Translations under genes and position numbers: made by a program
Shown here: positions 63,774 through 64,000 of the stretch, one piece after another
Layout: each line of letters starts with the position of its first letter
Numbering within the stretch: the first letter of the stretch is position 1
Source: Acuticoccus yangtzensis
Lineage (GTDB): Bacteria; Pseudomonadota; Alphaproteobacteria; Rhizobiales; Amorphaceae
Assembly: GCF_001927245.1 (NCBI RefSeq)
Contig: NZ_MJUX01000003.1
Span: forward strand, 405,687 to 469,686
Reading direction: 5' to 3'
DNA: 64,000 nt
The notes under the pieces: generated by a model
What the model was told of the DNA's origin: nothing
What the model saw: only the letters and a program-made list of their open reading frames with translations
Databases searched by the model: none

Positions 63774-64000
63774 GAGCACTTCGCGCTCAATCCGGGTCAT
63801 ACCCGGCGGCTCTGAAATAGGCGCGGGCCTCTTGGGGGGTGACGAGGTGGAGGACGTCGCCGATGCGATCCCAAAGGGCGGTGACAGTTCGCTCAGCGGC
63901 CTTCTTCAACAGGGCTTTGATCTTGGCGAAGGCCATCTCGATGGGATTGAAGACGGGGCTGTAGGGCGGGAGGAACAGAAGCGTCGCCCCGGCGCGTTCG
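63774..64000 (-). mobile_element. IS630-family insertion sequence, right part cut by window end
   Basis: The transposase end on the minus strand, with the probable terminal sequence GAGCACTTCGCGCTC at 63774-63788 preceded by TA at 63772-63773, as expected from insertion into TA. The other end lies outside the window. Confidence 0.7.
63787..64000 (-). CDS. IS630-family transposase, C-terminal part
   Basis: The last 70 codons are present, starting outside the window. The segment LLFLPPYSPVFNPIEMAFAK holds the last catalytic Glu of the DDE triad (NPIE), followed by IKALLKKAAERTVTALWDRI and AYFRAAGYDPD before the TGA at 63787-63789. This is the usual C-terminus of IS630/DDE_3 transposases, and it reads without a break. 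Confidence 0.9.
   Translation of the reverse strand, partial: ERAGATLLFLPPYSPVFNPIEMAFAKIKALLKKAAERTVTALWDRIGDVLHLVTPQEARAYFRAAGYDPD

Overview
The window comes from a high-GC alphaproteobacterium, most likely of the order Hyphomicrobiales (Rhizobiales). The flgE-flgK-flgL-flaF-flbT-flgD-fliQ order, the FlaF/FlbT pair, the glxBCD-glnT cluster and the several Liv-type ABC transporters all fit that group. Genus cannot be fixed from sequence alone. About 60 protein genes were found. No rRNA, tRNA or CRISPR array was seen.

Layout: (1) 1-5.6 kb holds a flagellar hook/filament operon whose flgE is cut by the window start. (2) 5.6-9.4 kb, minus strand, holds a SAM methyltransferase, a cyclopropane fatty-acid synthase and the rpsF-rpsR-rplI operon with a clear intrinsic terminator. 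(3) 9.7-16.1 kb is a housekeeping block for fatty acid synthesis (fabD, fabG, acpP, fabF), mltG, yicC and gmk. (4) 16.1-22.7 kb is a nitrogen cluster: an XRE-cupin regulator, the three N-methylglutamate/glutamate-synthase-like proteins (GlxBCD/MgsABC), a glutamine-synthetase-like enzyme and a FAD oxidoreductase. A palindromic operator overlaps a good promoter ahead of it. (5) 22.8-25.6 kb is a P-type Ca2+-type ATPase.

(6) 25.6-43.6 kb is accessory catabolism. One Liv-type system has permease LivM and both ATPases fused in a single protein and sits with an amidase, an amidohydrolase and a divergent TetR gene. Next comes a MarR / flavin reductase / HpaB-like monooxygenase / cupin operon. A second, unfused Liv system follows, divergent from a DUF2848 gene and a GntR gene, with a perfect 28-bp palindrome between the two transcription units. 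(7) 43.6-45.6 kb holds an intracellular PHB depolymerase and a glutathione transferase.

(8) 46-53.1 kb is the most unusual part and looks like a heme-acquisition locus. It has a Tat-exported family-5 solute-binding protein, an IsdG/HmuQ-type heme monooxygenase, and a TonB-dependent receptor with a FRAP/NPFL heme-receptor box. The receptor is flanked on both sides by secreted proteins that join a HasA-like hemophore domain to RTX calcium-binding repeats and end in nearly identical tails. The second hemophore has lost the equivalent of the axial histidine. No type I exporter is present in the window.

(9) 53.3-64 kb holds two small secreted proteins (a Cys-rich one and a GPYG-repeat one), a two-component system, uvrA, a tandem pair of sulfotransferase-like genes, ssb, a PP2C-like phosphatase, a gene-free stretch, and the 3' end of an IS630-family element cut by the window end.
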